Below are positions 35,384 to 44,081 of a stretch of 64,000 nucleotides of DNA, one piece after another. This DNA comes from Roseihalotalea indica. Its GTDB lineage: Bacteria; Bacteroidota; Bacteroidia; Cytophagales; Cyclobacteriaceae. The first letter of the stretch is position 1. The number at the start of each line of letters is the position of its first letter. The DNA lies in assembly GCF_022458895.1 (NCBI RefSeq), contig NZ_JAINFL010000001.1:806001-870000 (forward strand). Direction: 5' to 3'. Below the pieces are notes generated by a model that was not told the DNA's origin, searched no databases, and was given only the letters and a program-made list of their open reading frames with translations. Both the position numbers and the translations under genes were made by a program.

Positions 35384-36328
35384 ATGAATTCTATTGAAGA
35401 AACTGAACCGCCTCTGGTGCGCAAAAGCAGTGTTTTCTCGTCATTGCTAATCCTCGTAGGGTTTGTGTTGCTGGGCTTGTTTGTCGGGCAGTTTATAGCC
35501 TTTCTGGCTATGCTTCCCCTGTTTGATTACGATTTTCAAGGTATCTTGAACGCTCTTGCAAATCCTATGAGTTCACCCCAGGCCAAGGCTTCCTTACTGA
35601 TACTGCAAGCTGCCGGTTCGCTATTCGGGTTTATATTAGCGCCCCTGTTACACCAGCGCGTTATTGATCGGCAGCGGATCACCCCGCTCACTACGCAGTT
35701 CGAAACCTCCGCCATCATTCTTGGGGTAGTATTTCTCTTAATGATTGCCTTTATGTTTGCCAACTCGGTAGTAATTGAGTGGAATATGAACCTGGATTTG
35801 GGGAAGCTTTCTCCCTCATTTGAAGAGTGGGCCAAGGGTAAGGAAGAGGAACTGAAAGAGTTAACCGAGTACCTGACCCGTTTTGATAGTATCAGTGGTT
35901 TGCTGGTGGGATTGCTAGTGATTGCCGTACTACCGGCCATTGGCGAAGAGTTTCTGTTCCGGGGGTTAGTGCAGCCAAAGCTTCAAAAGCTGGTGGGCAA
36001 CCCGCATGTTGCCATATGGATAGCCGCTTTACTGTTTAGTACCATTCATTTCCAATTTTATGGATTTTTCCCCCGTCTGTTGCTGGGTGCTTTGTTTGGT
36101 TACTTATTTTATTGGTCGGGAAATCTGTGGTATGCTATCTTTGCCCACTTTGTGAATAATGGATTTACCCTGGTGATGCTGTATCTGTACCAGCAGGAAG
36201 TGACCGATATTGATATGGAAGCTACGGAAGCGGTATCATGGCCTGTAGTGCTTTTGGCTTTTGTGGCGGGTGGTTTTCTATTGTTTCAGTTTCGCCAATT
36301 GACTAAAACCCGACAGGAGTATGGATAG
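35384..36328 (+). CDS. CPBP-family intramembrane metalloprotease
   Basis: 314 residues with about eight transmembrane segments. The catalytic pattern of the CAAX-protease/bacteriocin-processing family is complete: GEEFLFRG (Glu-Glu and Arg), STIHFQFYGFFPRLLLGALFGYLF (first His) and IFAHFVNNGF (second His and Asn). Bacterial members cleave near or in the membrane; substrates here are unknown. It overlaps the next gene by 8 bp and so is co-transcribed with the DUF2007 and cdsA genes. Confidence 0.93.
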   Translation: MNSIEETEPPLVRKSSVFSSLLILVGFVLLGLFVGQFIAFLAMLPLFDYDFQGILNALANPMSSPQAKASLLILQAAGSLFGFILAPLLHQRVIDRQRITPLTTQFETSAIILGVVFLLMIAFMFANSVVIEWNMNLDLGKLSPSFEEWAKGKEEELKELTEYLTRFDSISGLLVGLLVIAVLPAIGEEFLFRGLVQPKLQKLVGNPHVAIWIAALLFSTIHFQFYGFFPRLLLGALFGYLFYWSGNLWYAIFAHFVNNGFTLVMLYLYQQEVTDIDMEATEAVSWPVVLLAFVAGGFLLFQFRQLTKTRQEYG

Positions 36329-36530
36329 TAAATGGCAAAAAGTATATACTACTCAGCAACGATACCAGGCCGAGATTGTGAAAGCTGTATTAGAAGACAA
36401 TCAGCTAAAACCAGTACTGGTAGACAAACAAGACCGGGCGTATCATTTTGGCCCGGTTGAAATCTATGTAGCACCCGATTGTGTGATGGCAGCCCTGAAA
36501 ATTATTCGCGATGATATCCGTTTTGAATAA
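36321..36530 (+). CDS. DUF2007-type putative signal-transducing protein
   Basis: 69 residues of the small DUF2007 family: MDSKWQKVYTTQQRYQAEIVKAVLEDNQL followed by VEIYVAPDCVMAALKIIRDD. This family folds like the GlnB/ACT-type regulators, but a proven function is lacking. It overlaps the CPBP gene by 8 bp and the cdsA start by 20 bp, so its translation is coupled on both sides. Confidence 0.85.
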   Translation: MDSKWQKVYTTQQRYQAEIVKAVLEDNQLKPVLVDKQDRAYHFGPVEIYVAPDCVMAALKIIRDDIRFE

Positions 36531-37341
36531 ATATAACAACGTTACCCAACGCATCATCACTGGCATTATTGGTATTTTAGTCATCGTGTTTGCGGTGTAT
36601 AATGGCGAGTGGACGTACTTTGGGCTATTTTTTGGAATCTGCGGGCTTACCCAACTGGAATTTTATAAGCTCACCGGTCTGGATGGTATGTTACCATTGA
36701 AAACAGTAGGAACCGGAACGGGGTTACTCATTTATACGCTGAGCTTTCTGGTAGAACGTGGCACTTTAGATGCCAGTTATTACCTGCTTATTTTTCCCGC
36801 TATGGCTAGCATCTTTTTTATCAAACTGTATAAAAAGTCAGACAAAAAGCCTTTCACTAATATTGCTTTTACCCTCTGTGGTATTGTCTACGTGGCAGTG
36901 CCATTTGCCTTACTCAACCTTATTGCATTTTCGGGCAGCCGATATAGCTTTCAGATTGTACTGGGTATTCTTTCTCTTTTCTGGGCTAGTGATACCGGGG
37001 CTTATTTTGCCGGTGTTCGCTACGGTAAGCGACAGCTTTTTGCGCGTATTTCACCAAAAAAATCTTGGGAGGGAAGCATTGGTGGCGCGATTACTGCACT
37101 AATTACGGCATTGCTATTATCATTTTTTTATACGGATCTGCCACCCTGGGAATGGGTAATTGTAGGAGGGATTATTGTAGTAACTGGTACTTATGGAGAT
37201 CTGGTAGAATCTCTGTTTAAAAGAAGCATTGCTATTAAGGATTCAGGGCAAGGTTTGCCGGGCCACGGCGGGTTTCTGGACCGGTTTGACGGGCTGCTGC
37301 TAGCATCCCATTTTATCATCATATTTTTGAAATTTTTTTAA
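36511..37341 (+). CDS. cdsA: Phosphatidate cytidylyltransferase CdsA
   Basis: 276 residues with eight transmembrane segments. Makes CDP-diacylglycerol from phosphatidic acid and CTP. The family signature is intact near the C-terminus: SLFKRSIAIKDSGQGLPGHG followed by GFLDRFDG, with the earlier SPKKSWEGSIGG. The ATG at 36511 overlaps the DUF2007 gene. It supplies the CDP-DAG used to make phosphatidylserine, the substrate of the psd product encoded 1.5 kb downstream. Confidence 0.96.
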   Translation: MISVLNKYNNVTQRIITGIIGILVIVFAVYNGEWTYFGLFFGICGLTQLEFYKLTGLDGMLPLKTVGTGTGLLIYTLSFLVERGTLDASYYLLIFPAMASIFFIKLYKKSDKKPFTNIAFTLCGIVYVAVPFALLNLIAFSGSRYSFQIVLGILSLFWASDTGAYFAGVRYGKRQLFARISPKKSWEGSIGGAITALITALLLSFFYTDLPPWEWVIVGGIIVVTGTYGDLVESLFKRSIAIKDSGQGLPGHGGFLDRFDGLLLASHFIIIFLKFF

Positions 37342-37379
37342 ATAACATACGTTAATTAATATTAGTAAAACTAGGTTAC

Positions 37380-37387
37380 TATTTTTG
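37380..37387 (+). promoter_or_regulatory. Candidate -7 element (TATTTTTG)
   Basis: Fits TAnnTTTG, 43 bp upstream of the dehydrogenase start, in an AT-rich 88-bp gap after cdsA. No clear -33 partner. Confidence 0.4.
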
Positions 37388-37429
37388 TACTTAATTTTAC
37401 AAATTATATAATAAGAAAAAGTTAACCAC

Positions 37430-38704
37430 ATGTCATACGTAGAACCTGCCCCGATTAAGGACCGGGAGAATCCTTTTGAATCGATGATGTCGCGATTTCA
37501 CATTGCATCGCAGGCACTGGGCTTAAACGACGAGGTATATAATGTGCTGAAAAATCCTGTCCGACAGGTGATTGTTTCTCTTCCCATTACCATGGACGAT
37601 GGCTCCATCCGGGTGTTCGAAGGATACCGGGTTATTCACTCCAATATTTTAGGCCCTTCCAAAGGAGGTATTCGCTACGATATGGGAGTAAATATTGATG
37701 AAGTAAAAGCTCTGGCTGCCTGGATGACCTGGAAATGTGCGGTAGTAGATATTCCGTACGGTGGGGCTAAAGGGGGCATTCGTTGTAATCCCCGACAAAT
37801 GTCAGCCGGAGAGATTGAGCGGCTAACGCGGGCTTATACACAGGAAATGTTCACCATTTTTGGTCCTGACCGAGATATTCCGGCTCCTGATATGGGCACT
37901 GGTCCTAAAGAAATGGCCTGGATTATGGATGAATATTCTCGGGCGAATGGCATGACCATTAATGCTGTAGTAACCGGTAAACCTTTGGTATTAGGGGGGT
38001 CTCTGGGGCGCACCGAAGCCACCGGGCGGGGAGTAATGGCATCAGCATTTGCGGCCATGGAAAAATTGCGCATCAATCCTTATCAGGCTACTGTAGCAGT
38101 GCAAGGGTTTGGTAACGTAGGGTCACACGCCGCTTTACTGATGGAAGAGCGGGGCTGTAAAGTAGTAGCGATCAGCGATATTTCCGGGGCATATTACAAT
38201 CCGGACGGTATTAATATTCGTCAGGCAGTTGAGTTCCGCTCGGCAAATGGTGGCACGCTAATGGGCTTCACGGGGGGAGATGTCATTGAAGGCGACGAGT
38301 TGCTGACATTAAATGTAGATATTCTGGTGCCGGCGGCTATGGAAGACGTAATTACCGTACGCAACGCCGAACAGATCAACGCTCGCATGATTGTAGAAGG
38401 AGCCAATGGCCCCACCTCAGCTCGTGCGGATGATATCATTAACAGCAAAGGTACTATGGTAGTGCCCGACATTCTGGCTAACGCTGGTGGTGTGACTGTT
38501 TCCTACTTCGAGTGGGTTCAAAACCGTTTGGGTTACAAATGGACTCGAGACAGAGTAAACCGTCGCTCCGACCGTATTATGCGAGAGGCTTTTGAACGAG
38601 TGTACCAAACTGCGTTGAAATACGGAGTATCCATGCGAATTGCCGCGTACATCGTTGCCATAGACAAAGTAGCTAACACCTACAAATACCGAGGAGGATT
38701 TTAA
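37430..38704 (+). CDS. Glu/Leu/Phe/Val-type amino-acid dehydrogenase (glutamate dehydrogenase-like)
   Basis: 424-residue member of the glutamate/leucine dehydrogenase family, which oxidatively deaminates an amino acid to its 2-oxo acid. The catalytic lysine lies in VDIPYGGAKGGIRCNP, with GPDRDIPAPDMGTGPKEMAWIMDEY; the nucleotide-binding GFGNVG (VAVQGFGNVGSHAA) follows. Length and the PDMGT block favour glutamate dehydrogenase (hexameric GDH I/II), but the sequence alone does not exclude leucine/valine dehydrogenase. A terminator follows, so it is a single-gene unit. Confidence 0.94.
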   Translation: MSYVEPAPIKDRENPFESMMSRFHIASQALGLNDEVYNVLKNPVRQVIVSLPITMDDGSIRVFEGYRVIHSNILGPSKGGIRYDMGVNIDEVKALAAWMTWKCAVVDIPYGGAKGGIRCNPRQMSAGEIERLTRAYTQEMFTIFGPDRDIPAPDMGTGPKEMAWIMDEYSRANGMTINAVVTGKPLVLGGSLGRTEATGRGVMASAFAAMEKLRINPYQATVAVQGFGNVGSHAALLMEERGCKVVAISDISGAYYNPDGINIRQAVEFRSANGGTLMGFTGGDVIEGDELLTLNVDILVPAAMEDVITVRNAEQINARMIVEGANGPTSARADDIINSKGTMVVPDILANAGGVTVSYFEWVQNRLGYKWTRDRVNRRSDRIMREAFERVYQTALKYGVSMRIAAYIVAIDKVANTYKYRGGF

Positions 38705-38721
38705 CAAAGAAGTGAATTATT

Positions 38722-38771
38722 AATGAGAGAATGATTAAATGGCCTGTTTTTGCCGTTTTCATTCTCTCATT
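38722..38771 (+). terminator. Probable terminator after the amino-acid dehydrogenase gene
   Basis: Perfect 13-bp arms AATGAGAGAATGA (38722-38734) and TCATTCTCTCATT (38759-38771) with a 24-base loop, starting 17 bp after the stop and followed by TATTTACTCC. Confidence 0.7.
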
Positions 38772-38817
38772 TATTTACTCCATAATTGAATCATTCGTTT
38801 CGGGAACAAAACCCTAT

Positions 38818-38825
38818 TATCTTTG
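38818..38825 (+). promoter_or_regulatory. Candidate -7 element for psd (TATCTTTG)
   Basis: Exact match to TAnnTTTG, 33 bp upstream of the psd ATG and beyond the preceding terminator, which makes a dedicated psd promoter likely. Confidence 0.45.
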
Positions 38826-38857
38826 TAGTATAGTTACAACAACTATCACCTTGCCAT

Positions 38858-39532
38858 ATGACTATCCACAAAGAAGGCCGCATATTGTTGGTCATATTAT
38901 TGATTGTTCTGATCATCCTTAATGTTGCTATTGTCTATTTCTTTCCGGGGCGTACTACGCTTCAGGGTGGCATTTTACTGGCAAGCGCAATCTTTTATCT
39001 GCTTATTCTTCAGTTCTTCCGAAATCCTAAAATTGTTATTGAGGGAAACGAACGGCAAATTCTGGCTCCGGCTGATGGAAAAGTCGTAGTAATTGAAGAG
39101 GCTGATGAGCAGGAATACTTCCAAGGGCGGCGTTTACAGATCTCTATTTTCATGTCCCCCATTAATGTGCATGTAAACCGGAATCCGGTATCGGGCATCG
39201 TGAAATATTTTAAGTACCATGCCGGGCAGTATCTGGTAGCCTGGCATCCGAAGTCCAGTACGGATAATGAGCGAACGACTGTGGTGCTTGAGTTACAAAG
39301 CGGTTTGGAGATTATGGTGCGGCAGATTGCCGGAGCTATGGCCCGCCGTATTAAATGGTATATTCAGGAAGGCGACGCCGTACGTCAGGGTGAAGAATTT
39401 GGGTTTATTAAGTTCGGATCGCGGGTAGATGTATTTTTACCCCTCAATGCCGAAGTAAAAGTAGCGATTGGTGAGAAAACAAAGGCCGGAAGGACCATTA
39501 TTGCCGAGTTGGCCGAATCCAAAACTCATTAA
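38858..39532 (+). CDS. psd: Phosphatidylserine decarboxylase
   Basis: 224 residues, the short prokaryotic form. After an N-terminal membrane pair (LLVILLIVLIILNVAIVYFFPG and GGILLASAIFYLLIL), the domain has LAPADGKVVVIEE, SIFMSPINVHVNRNPVSGIV and the self-cleavage site GFIKFGSRVDVFLP, where the serine of G-S becomes the pyruvoyl cofactor. It makes phosphatidylethanolamine. The 3' end overlaps the convergent cupin gene by 4 bp. The short length and single G-S site match the short class of this family. Confidence 0.95.
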   Translation: MTIHKEGRILLVILLIVLIILNVAIVYFFPGRTTLQGGILLASAIFYLLILQFFRNPKIVIEGNERQILAPADGKVVVIEEADEQEYFQGRRLQISIFMSPINVHVNRNPVSGIVKYFKYHAGQYLVAWHPKSSTDNERTTVVLELQSGLEIMVRQIAGAMARRIKWYIQEGDAVRQGEEFGFIKFGSRVDVFLPLNAEVKVAIGEKTKAGRTIIAELAESKTH

Positions 39533-40068
39533 TCTTTCCAGAGCTTTAAAAGCATTCCTCTATTTCCATAGACCGGATCGGTATTGGGCAAAGGTACTTG
39601 CTTGATATTTTCATCTGCCTGAGGGCGCTCACTTTCTTTACCATAATTCATATCAAAATTCTGGCCTGGGGGGTAAGCACCAATACAGGCGAAGTCAGCG
39701 CTGGCACCCAGGTTTTTATGTACTACTCCGGCCGGAATAACAATGACATCTCCCGCCTTGGCTTCCACTTCAATGCCTACATCAGGCCCTCCCAGTTCTA
39801 CTTTTACCTTCCCCCGATAAATGCCGATAAACTCATGAGCCGTACTATGATAATGATGATAGGTGTAAATGCCATTGCGCCAGCTATTTCCCCAGCCATT
39901 GGCTTGAAGAACCGATTCCATAATGGATGCCGCATCTCCCTCAGATAAGTCAAGAACTTGAGAATAGATTATTAACGGAAGCTTTTGGTTATTGGGAAAG
40001 GTTCCGTCGTCTTGCAGCAGATGAGGCTCCGCCTGAACTTCCTGAATATACTGAGAGATATCAGCCAT
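39529..40068 (-). CDS. Cupin-domain protein
   Basis: 179 residues with one cupin barrel. Metal-binding histidines are in YTYHHYHSTAHEFIGIYRG and AKAGDVIVIPAGVVHKNLGASADFAC. Family members are metal enzymes or sugar-isomerase/dioxygenase-like; this one is probably a periplasm-independent cytoplasmic protein, since no signal peptide is visible. It sits 12 bp downstream of the serine hydrolase stop codon (on the minus strand) and could be co-transcribed with it; the substrate is unknown. Confidence 0.85.
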   Translation of the reverse strand: MADISQYIQEVQAEPHLLQDDGTFPNNQKLPLIIYSQVLDLSEGDAASIMESVLQANGWGNSWRNGIYTYHHYHSTAHEFIGIYRGKVKVELGGPDVGIEVEAKAGDVIVIPAGVVHKNLGASADFACIGAYPPGQNFDMNYGKESERPQADENIKQVPLPNTDPVYGNRGMLLKLWKD

Positions 40069-40080
40069 AGGATGATAAAT

Positions 40081-41241
40081 TTATTCTACTGATTCCATCA
40101 CCATCCGTACCATTTCGCCAATCTGAGGTGGATTCAGCCAGCGGGTAACAATCACCAGGTCATGTTCATTGTCTACCACGATGAAGTTTCCGCCAAAGCC
40201 GGCTGCGTAATAGACCGATGAGTCTACGCCTTCCCAGGCCCGATCGCCCCGGTTTAGCCACCACATATAGCCATAACTCTCATTTGCTGCCGATGATTGA
40301 GTGATCTGATCAATCCAGTCTTCGGAAATAAGTTGCTCGCCCTCCCATTGGCCTCTTCGTAAAAACAACAGTCCGAAGCGTGCATGGTCCAAGGTGCTAA
40401 TAAAGACTCCCCCTCCGGAATGGCCACCCCCACTGACGGACTGCATTTTGATGCCGTCTATATTGACAAAAGAGTTTTCGTAGCCGTACCACCGCCAGGT
40501 AGAAGAGGCCCCAATCGGGTCCATAATTTTTTCTTTCAGCACCATAGGCAACGGTTTGCGCCATACCTGAAGTAATGAATAGGCTAGCAGGTTTACCCGC
40601 ACATCGTTGTACTCGAAGTAAGTACCCGGTTCCTGTAGTTCACGGTTTCTCCACTCGTCTAGACCACCTTCACTGGGCGGACGATCGGTCCAGTCAGTCA
40701 TGCCAAACAGGCTGCCGTACCAGTCGGATGATTGAGTGAGGAGGTGATCCCAGGTGATTTTGGAATTGTGGGCGCCGTCAAATGTTCCATCCCATACATA
40801 ACTGACTACCGAGTCGTCTACATTCTCAATAAGTCCTTCTTCCAGGGCTAAGCCAGCTACCGTGGAAAGGTAACTTTTGGTGACGCTGAAGGTCATGTCT
40901 ACCCGTTCTACGTCGCCCCATTGAGCAACCACATAGCCATCTTTGAGAATCATCCCGGCCGGGCCACCTCGTTCGCGGGTAGGACCGGCAATGTCGTGAT
41001 AAGGTTCCTGGGCAAAACCCTTCAGAATAGCTACTTTCAGGTCACGATCGCCTTCGTATTCGTTATCTAGCGCGAATGAGACGGCCTGCTGTAGTTGGTC
41101 AGCGTTTAGCCCCATATCTTCCGGAGAGCGCGTTTCCCAGGCACCATTCCGGCTGGGATAGTACGTCGATTGAGCCTGAGTAAGGAGAGGAGTTAAAAAG
41201 ATTATACAGTGAATAACAAGCAAGAGACGATAACAAAGCAT
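40081..41241 (-). CDS. Secreted beta-lactamase-fold serine hydrolase
   Basis: 386 residues with an N-terminal hydrophobic signal (LLLVIHCIIFLTPLLTQAQ). The serine hydrolase core has S-x-x-K (TFSVTKSYL), a Y-x-N-like tyrosine (FEYNDVRVNLLAY) and a C-terminal HSGGGVF in place of the KTG triad motif, matching class C-like/esterase family proteins (DUF-type beta-lactamase-related). A link to beta-lactam resistance is not implied; many are D-aminopeptidases or esterases. Confidence 0.88.
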   Translation of the reverse strand: MLCYRLLLVIHCIIFLTPLLTQAQSTYYPSRNGAWETRSPEDMGLNADQLQQAVSFALDNEYEGDRDLKVAILKGFAQEPYHDIAGPTRERGGPAGMILKDGYVVAQWGDVERVDMTFSVTKSYLSTVAGLALEEGLIENVDDSVVSYVWDGTFDGAHNSKITWDHLLTQSSDWYGSLFGMTDWTDRPPSEGGLDEWRNRELQEPGTYFEYNDVRVNLLAYSLLQVWRKPLPMVLKEKIMDPIGASSTWRWYGYENSFVNIDGIKMQSVSGGGHSGGGVFISTLDHARFGLLFLRRGQWEGEQLISEDWIDQITQSSAANESYGYMWWLNRGDRAWEGVDSSVYYAAGFGGNFIVVDNEHDLVIVTRWLNPPQIGEMVRMVMESVE

Positions 41242-41408
41242 AGGTTAGAGGTAAATTTGCTGATAGTAGCGATTTTAAAACAGGCAACCGCTTAAGTTAC
41301 GAAACAGCACATTAGTTTAACCAAGGTTGTCCGTTAATCTATGATGCTGTCTGTGACAAATATACTATCACTTTAACTACTTGTATTATAAATTCGCAAT
41401 ACTTTCAA

Positions 41409-42338
41409 ATGGAAAATCAAAAGCAAACCATATATATTGTTGGTGCCGGGGCTATCGGGAAAGTACTGGCTGTTTTATTGGCACTAGCGCATAAAGAAGT
41501 TATCATTCTAAGAGGAAGGGTTGATGGGCAAGCCAGCCGCCGTGAAAAAATGCGGGTTGAGCTTAGCGATAATACAACATTGGAAGCCGAGGTTGAGGTA
41601 AGCACATTGAGTAACTTCTCAAACTTAAATGGGTTAGTGATTTTAACCAATAAGTCTTTTGGTAATAAATCCCTTGCTCAGGCTCTTAAAGATAAAATAC
41701 AGGATTCGCCTATAGTGCTGTTGCAGAATGGGCTGGAAGTAGAGCAGCCATTTGTGGATAGTGGATTCCCAGAAATTTACCGCTGTGTCCTTTTTGCTAC
41801 CAGTCAGTCTACCGCTCAAGATACCTATAGATTTAAACCGGTTTCGGCTTCGCTGATCGGCATTATTAAAGGCAGTGCTAAGCAGTTGAATACTATTGTA
41901 CGTCAGCTACACACTCACCGGTTTCCTTTTCAGGAAGAAGAAAATATCCAGCCAGTTATCTGGAAAAAAGCCATCGTTAACAGTGTGTTTAACTCAATTT
42001 GCCCACTATTGGAAGTTGATAACGGTATATTTCATCGTGATGAACAAGCACTTACCATAGCAAAAAGAGTAATAAAAGAGTGTGTGGGCGTTGCTACTGA
42101 AAAGGGAGTGGCGATCAGCCAGGAGGAAGTTGTGGAAAGCCTTTTACTAATCAGTAAAGCTTCAGACGGGCAATTGATTTCTACCCTTCAGGACATCAAA
42201 AACCAGCGGCCCACCGAGATAGATACCCTGAACTTTGCCATTGTAGATATGGCCAAAAAGCTAAACCAAGAAGATAGGGTGGTAGAAACAAAGTTACTAG
42301 GAGAACTTACCAAACTAAAATCGGAAATAAAGGGATAG
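41409..42338 (+). CDS. Ketopantoate reductase-family (PanE/ApbA-like) oxidoreductase
   Basis: 309 residues. N-terminal NADPH-binding Rossmann domain begins IYIVGAGAIGKVLAVLLA; the C-terminal helical domain has the ApbA-type helix VIWKKAIVNSVFNSICPLLEV and ending DIKNQRPTEIDTLNF, the (D/N)-x-R-P-T-E-I-D motif of the family. The catalytic lysine is in IWKKAIVNS. It probably makes pantoate, but several family paralogs act on other substrates. No pan genes are adjacent. Confidence 0.88.
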   Translation: MENQKQTIYIVGAGAIGKVLAVLLALAHKEVIILRGRVDGQASRREKMRVELSDNTTLEAEVEVSTLSNFSNLNGLVILTNKSFGNKSLAQALKDKIQDSPIVLLQNGLEVEQPFVDSGFPEIYRCVLFATSQSTAQDTYRFKPVSASLIGIIKGSAKQLNTIVRQLHTHRFPFQEEENIQPVIWKKAIVNSVFNSICPLLEVDNGIFHRDEQALTIAKRVIKECVGVATEKGVAISQEEVVESLLLISKASDGQLISTLQDIKNQRPTEIDTLNFAIVDMAKKLNQEDRVVETKLLGELTKLKSEIKG

Positions 42339-42412
42339 ACTTTATTCATTATGAATCTCTACTGATGAGCCATTCTTTATTTCATCGGCTGAAAATCACC
42401 AGAAACCATCTA

Positions 42413-43651
42413 TCAGATGCGGGCGGCCATAAGCAAATTCAGGTCACGGAAGCGGAGATTGAATTTTTTGCCGATAGCAGCGTTAGTCAGGCTACCCCGG
42501 TAGGTGTAAATGCCCTTCATAAACCACTTATGGGAGTAGATCATCTCATCAACCCCGCCGGCATCGCTAACTTGCACAATAATGGGGGTGAAGATATTAC
42601 TAAACGCTGTAGTAGCGGTGCGCGCTACCCGGGCTGCAATGTTAGGCACGCAATAATGGATTACGTTGTATTTGCGAAATACGGGGTTCTTCAGCGTAGT
42701 AATTTGAGAAGTCTCGATGCATCCACCCTGGTCAATGCTCACATCCACAATAACTGACTCGGCTCGCATGTTGGCCACCATCTCTTCAGTGACTACAATG
42801 CGGTTGGCCCCCTTTTCGGCCCGAATAGCGCCTATGACTACATCAGCTTCTTCCAGCGCATTGCTTAGCGTGACCACATCCATAGTTGAGGTATAAATTT
42901 GCTGTCCTAAAGCATGTTTGATACGACGTAGTTTGTACAACTGATTGTCAAAAACTTTAACCTGAGCTCCCAGGCCAATGGCCGTGCGGGCGGCATACTC
43001 GCCCACAGTGCCCGCGCCCAGAATAACAACCCGAGTCGGTGGCACTCCGGTAATGCCGCCCAGGATTACGCCTTTGCCATTTACACTGCTACTCAGATAA
43101 TGCGCAGCTATGGTCATTACGGTGCTTCCGGCAATTTCACTCATGGCCCGGACTACAGGCATGCCGCCCACTTTGTCTTCAATGAACTCAAAGGCCACAC
43201 CGGTAATTTTCTTTTTGTTGAGGGCGTGAATAAACTCAGGCGTCTGATTCCCCATCTGCAAGGCAGAAATGAGAGTCGCTCCCTGAGGAATATTGTTTAT
43301 CTCTTCAATAGTGGGTGGCTCTACCTTCAGCACAATTTCAGCATCGTAGGCTTCTTTGGCCGAATACACAATTTTGGCTCCGGCCTCACTATACTCATTA
43401 TCGGTAAACTTGGCTGAGAGCCCGGCATCAGTTTCTACCATCACCCGGTGGCCCAGGTTCGTGATAACGCCCACAGAGGAAGGAGTTAACAATACCCGGT
43501 TTTCCTGTAAAGAGATCTCATTGGGTATTCCAATATTGAGTGGCTTATTATTGGCTTTTATTTTTGCAAGCTGCTCCTGAGGGTACAGTGCCTGCTCTTG
43601 GGCTAATTCTTTAATTTCCGACGTCGATTCCTTAGTAGTTGGATCACTCAT
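42413..43651 (-). CDS. ald: Alanine dehydrogenase
   Basis: 412 residues from the ATG at 43651 (MSDPTTKESTSEIKELAQEQ), chosen because homology-like sequence starts there; the open frame extends to 43789 within tsaE. Landmark segments are IGIPNEISLQENRVLLTPSSV and MVETDAGLSAKFTDNEY at the N-terminus, LEEADVVIGAIRA and the nucleotide-binding VVILGAGTVGEYAARTAIGLGA. It interconverts alanine and pyruvate using NAD. Its start overlaps the tsaE stop by 8 bp, so porX-tsaE-ald form one operon on the minus strand. Confidence 0.94.
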   Translation of the reverse strand: MSDPTTKESTSEIKELAQEQALYPQEQLAKIKANNKPLNIGIPNEISLQENRVLLTPSSVGVITNLGHRVMVETDAGLSAKFTDNEYSEAGAKIVYSAKEAYDAEIVLKVEPPTIEEINNIPQGATLISALQMGNQTPEFIHALNKKKITGVAFEFIEDKVGGMPVVRAMSEIAGSTVMTIAAHYLSSSVNGKGVILGGITGVPPTRVVILGAGTVGEYAARTAIGLGAQVKVFDNQLYKLRRIKHALGQQIYTSTMDVVTLSNALEEADVVIGAIRAEKGANRIVVTEEMVANMRAESVIVDVSIDQGGCIETSQITTLKNPVFRKYNVIHYCVPNIAARVARTATTAFSNIFTPIIVQVSDAGGVDEMIYSHKWFMKGIYTYRGSLTNAAIGKKFNLRFRDLNLLMAARI

Positions 43652-44081
43652 GTTTGGATAGATAAAAAGTTCGGCTCTGGTCAGGTAGTACATCCAGACG
43701 AATCTGCACATACTGATCCGGAAGTAAATTACGGATTTTTTCAGGCCATTCAATAAGACAAATGTGGCCAGACTCGAAATAATCATCAATACCTATGTCC
43801 AGCGCTTCAGATTCATCCTCTAAACGATAAAAATCAAAGTGATAGATGGTTTGCCCATCAGCTCTTTGATATTCGTTAACGATAGAAAACGTGGGGCTGT
43901 TTACTCGGTCTTCAATATTCCACTGTTTTCCCAGTGCCTGAATGAAAGTAGTCTTGCCTGCACCCAAATCTCCACGAAACAGCCAAATGGTATGCGGACT
44001 GGCCCAGGCAATAATATCCCGGGCCACCTTGGGCAAATCTACTTCGTTAACAGATGATATAACGCGTTCCTTATCAGGCAT
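43644..44081 (-). CDS. tsaE: tRNA threonylcarbamoyladenosine biosynthesis ATPase TsaE
   Basis: 145 residues. The P-loop GDLGAGKTTFIQALGKQW and the TsaE hallmark SPTFSIVNEYQ plus HFDFYRLEDESEALDIGIDDYF are intact. It is the ATPase that cycles the TsaBD complex in t6A synthesis at tRNA position 37. It overlaps porX by 8 bp at its 5' end and ald by 8 bp at its 3' end, giving tight translational coupling; co-location of porX and tsaE suggests only shared expression. Confidence 0.96.
   Translation of the reverse strand: MPDKERVISSVNEVDLPKVARDIIAWASPHTIWLFRGDLGAGKTTFIQALGKQWNIEDRVNSPTFSIVNEYQRADGQTIYHFDFYRLEDESEALDIGIDDYFESGHICLIEWPEKIRNLLPDQYVQIRLDVLPDQSRTFYLSKHE

Noticed and set aside
38731..38922. 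63-residue ORF between the dehydrogenase and psd genes
   Set aside because: It starts inside the terminator arm, overlaps psd in another frame, and has no family-like features.
40081..41241. Beta-lactamase conferring resistance
   Set aside because: SxxK is present but a KTG-type motif is missing and the C-terminal HSGGG form fits beta-lactamase-fold esterase/peptidase families.
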